Source: Syntrophobacterales bacterium
Lineage (GTDB): Bacteria; Desulfobacterota; Desulfobaccia; Desulfobaccales; 0-14-0-80-60-11
NCBI GenBank assembly: GCA_020060385.1
Contig: JAGVAH010000126.1
Span: 1 to 33,927 of the forward strand
Direction: 5' to 3'
DNA: 33,927 bases
The position numbers and the translations under genes were made by a program. The notes beneath the pieces were generated by a model. That model was given only the letters and a program-made list of their open reading frames with translations, made no database searches and was not told where the DNA came from. Each line of letters begins with the position of its first letter. The stretch's first letter is position 1. Shown piece by piece: positions 32,653-33,927 of the stretch.

Positions 32653-33885
32653 ATGCTCAATGAAAGACACTTTAGATACATCATCATCCTGGCTGTCTGC
32701 GGCCTGATCATCGGCACCTGGGGCATGGGAGCCCGGCTGCTCTACGGCCACAAGTACATGGATTACGGCTCTTTCGTGCCCTGGGGCCTCTGGGTCGCAT
32801 TCGACCTGTTTTTCCTGGGTTTGACGGCCGGAGCTTATATCGTCACCGTCCTGGTCTATGGTTTCCGGGTCAAACTCTTCGCGGCCCTGGGTCCTCTGTC
32901 CGTTTTTGCCCTGTTGGTCACGCTCCTGTGCGAGGGGATCATCATCTCCCTGGACCTGGGCCACCCCTTAAGGATTTACCGGTTTTTACTCACTCCGAAT
33001 TTCGGCTCCATGCTTTTCTGGCTGGTGGCTTTCATCGTGGCCATGTGGGCCATTTACCTGCCCACCTTTTATCTGCTGCTGCGGGAGCAGCTCGTTGTCT
33101 GGTCCCGGGATGAAAAGAGGCCGGGGCAAAAATTCTTCCGGTTTCTGGTGGGAGGCCGAACCGCTTATGGCGAGGAAGACCGGGCCCGGGATCACCGGCG
33201 GGTGCGCGTTCTATCCTACATCAGCATGCCCATAGGCTTGTTATTCTTCGGGATGCACGGCGCTCTCTTCGCGATTCTGTTAAACCGGCCTTTGTGGAAC
33301 GGGGCCATGACCCCCTTCCTTTTCATTATGGCCGCTTTGCTTTCCGGCGGCGCTTTGATCACCTTCCTGACCTATCTCTTCCACCCCCGGGATGACCTGG
33401 TGCAACCCCTGGGACGGATTGTTCTCGGTTTGCTGGCGACCTTTCTCTTTCTGGAGGCCTTGCAGTTCTTCGTGGGCTACCAGTCCCAGGTTCCCAACTT
33501 CGTCACCAGCTTGAACCTCATCGCCTTCGGGCCCTTCTGGTGGGCCTTTTGGATCTTGCACCTGCTCATCGGCAGCGCCATCCCCATGTATATCCTGATT
33601 ACTCAGCCCCGCAACACCCGGGCGGTGGCCTGGGCCTGTTTTCTGGTATTAATTACGTTTTTCGCAGTTCGCCTGAATTATCTGATCCCCGACCTGGCGG
33701 TGTACAAGCTGGAAGGTTTGCAAAATACCTTTTACTCCCACCGGTTACGCACGGATTACGTGCCCAACATCAATGAATGGCTGGTGAGCATCTGGGTTTT
33801 GTCTTTGGGTTTACTGACCTTCTTCCTGGGTATGCGCTGGCTGCCGGTGGAAGCCGCCGGAATTGAGGAGGAAGAACATGTCTAA
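32653..33885 (+). CDS. NrfD/PsrC-like quinone-interacting membrane subunit
   Basis: 410 aa, about nine to ten membrane helices, for example 'YIIILAVCGLIIGTWGMGARLL', 'LFAALGPLSVFALLVTLLCEGIIISLDLG', 'LFWLVAFIVAMWAIYLPTFYLLL', 'MTPFLFIMAALLSGGALITFLTYL', 'IVLGLLATFLFLEALQFFVG', 'FWWAFWILHLLIGSAIPMYILI', 'INEWLVSIWVLSLGLLTFFLG'. 'VPWGLWVAFDLFFLGLTAGAYI', 'EGIIISLDLGHPLRIYRF' and 'TPNFGSML' are NrfD-family sites near the quinone pocket. It exchanges electrons between menaquinone and the PsrB-like subunit. Its end overlaps the start of the next gene by 8 nt. Confidence 0.92.
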   Translation: MLNERHFRYIIILAVCGLIIGTWGMGARLLYGHKYMDYGSFVPWGLWVAFDLFFLGLTAGAYIVTVLVYGFRVKLFAALGPLSVFALLVTLLCEGIIISLDLGHPLRIYRFLLTPNFGSMLFWLVAFIVAMWAIYLPTFYLLLREQLVVWSRDEKRPGQKFFRFLVGGRTAYGEEDRARDHRRVRVLSYISMPIGLLFFGMHGALFAILLNRPLWNGAMTPFLFIMAALLSGGALITFLTYLFHPRDDLVQPLGRIVLGLLATFLFLEALQFFVGYQSQVPNFVTSLNLIAFGPFWWAFWILHLLIGSAIPMYILITQPRNTRAVAWACFLVLITFFAVRLNYLIPDLAVYKLEGLQNTFYSHRLRTDYVPNINEWLVSIWVLSLGLLTFFLGMRWLPVEAAGIEEEEHV

Positions 33886-33927
33886 GAAGAAATGTAAAGG
33901 TCTTGAGGAACTCCAGGAAATCTTCGA
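33878..33927 (+). CDS. Start of next operon gene (truncated by window)
   Basis: ATG at 33878 overlaps the NrfD-like stop, with GAGGAGGAAG just upstream. Only 'MSKKKCKGLEELQEIF' is visible. By operon position it should be the catalytic molybdopterin subunit (PsrA/SreA-like) of the complex, but the fragment itself does not show this, and no twin-arginine motif is seen in these 16 residues. Confidence 0.6.
   Translation, partial: MSKKKCKGLEELQEIF

Overview
The window looks like a chromosomal segment of a strictly anaerobic, sulfur-metabolising member of the Desulfobacterota (Desulfobacca/Syntrophobacter-like). The evidence is Hdr-type iron-sulfur proteins, a CISM-type (Psr/Sre-like) reductase operon, a DUF39 homocysteine system paired with a NIL-domain ferredoxin, an octaheme cytochrome remnant, many sigma-54 elements and GC-rich coding sequence. 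The taxonomic placement is inferred from gene content only.

Layout. 1-3500 (minus strand): small envelope genes, namely a Gly-rich exported protein, a DUF2092 periplasmic protein, an outer-membrane beta-barrel, an internally duplicated exported protein and a small cytosolic protein. 3550-5290: a TolB-like/TPR protein behind a GTAACGT direct-repeat operator candidate. 5336-8905: a decayed octaheme cytochrome/TPR gene and a decayed tyrosine recombinase. 9109-12581: an fba-glgP carbohydrate operon. 12600-17600: a degraded, gene-poor tract with an IHF-alpha pseudogene, the 3' end of a tRNA-Leu (att-like), a 31-bp palindrome, a group II intron whose maturase is broken by a stop, a frameshift and an in-frame 122-bp MITE-like insertion, and a 5'-truncated SufBD fragment. 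17766-21623: sulfide assimilation, with cysE-cysK (minus) divergent from the DUF39 aspartate-semialdehyde sulfurtransferase and its ferredoxin (plus). 21921-25666: a tight operon of a TusA-like protein, a NifS-like protein lacking the PLP lysine, an Rrf2 regulator, an IscU-like scaffold, HdrC and HdrB. 25747-28909: a PhnD-like lipoprotein overlapping a membrane-anchored sigma-54 activator (Cache-like/HAMP/GAF/AAA+/Fis). 29200 to the window end: a sigma-54 promoter, then a pseudo-receiver, a sulfide:quinone-oxidoreductase-like flavoprotein, a DUF1641 protein, and PsrB/PsrC-like subunits plus the start of a further gene.

The most notable observation is in the SQR-like gene. The reading frame is interrupted by a single TGA exactly at the third redox cysteine of the family. 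It continues in frame for 93 further codons of conserved sequence. A perfect 8-bp hairpin with a GGTC apical loop begins 17 nt after the TGA. This is what a bacterial SECIS element looks like, so the protein is best read as a selenocysteine-containing SQR (Cys106, Cys159, Sec331). The operon also carries a textbook -24/-12 promoter, and a candidate activator of it is encoded directly upstream. Together with the NifS-like protein that keeps its persulfide cysteine but has lost Lys, Gln and Arg of the PLP pocket, the right half of the window reads as a system for sulfide/persulfide sensing, oxidation/reduction and delivery in a sulfide-rich cell. The mechanistic linkage is inference.
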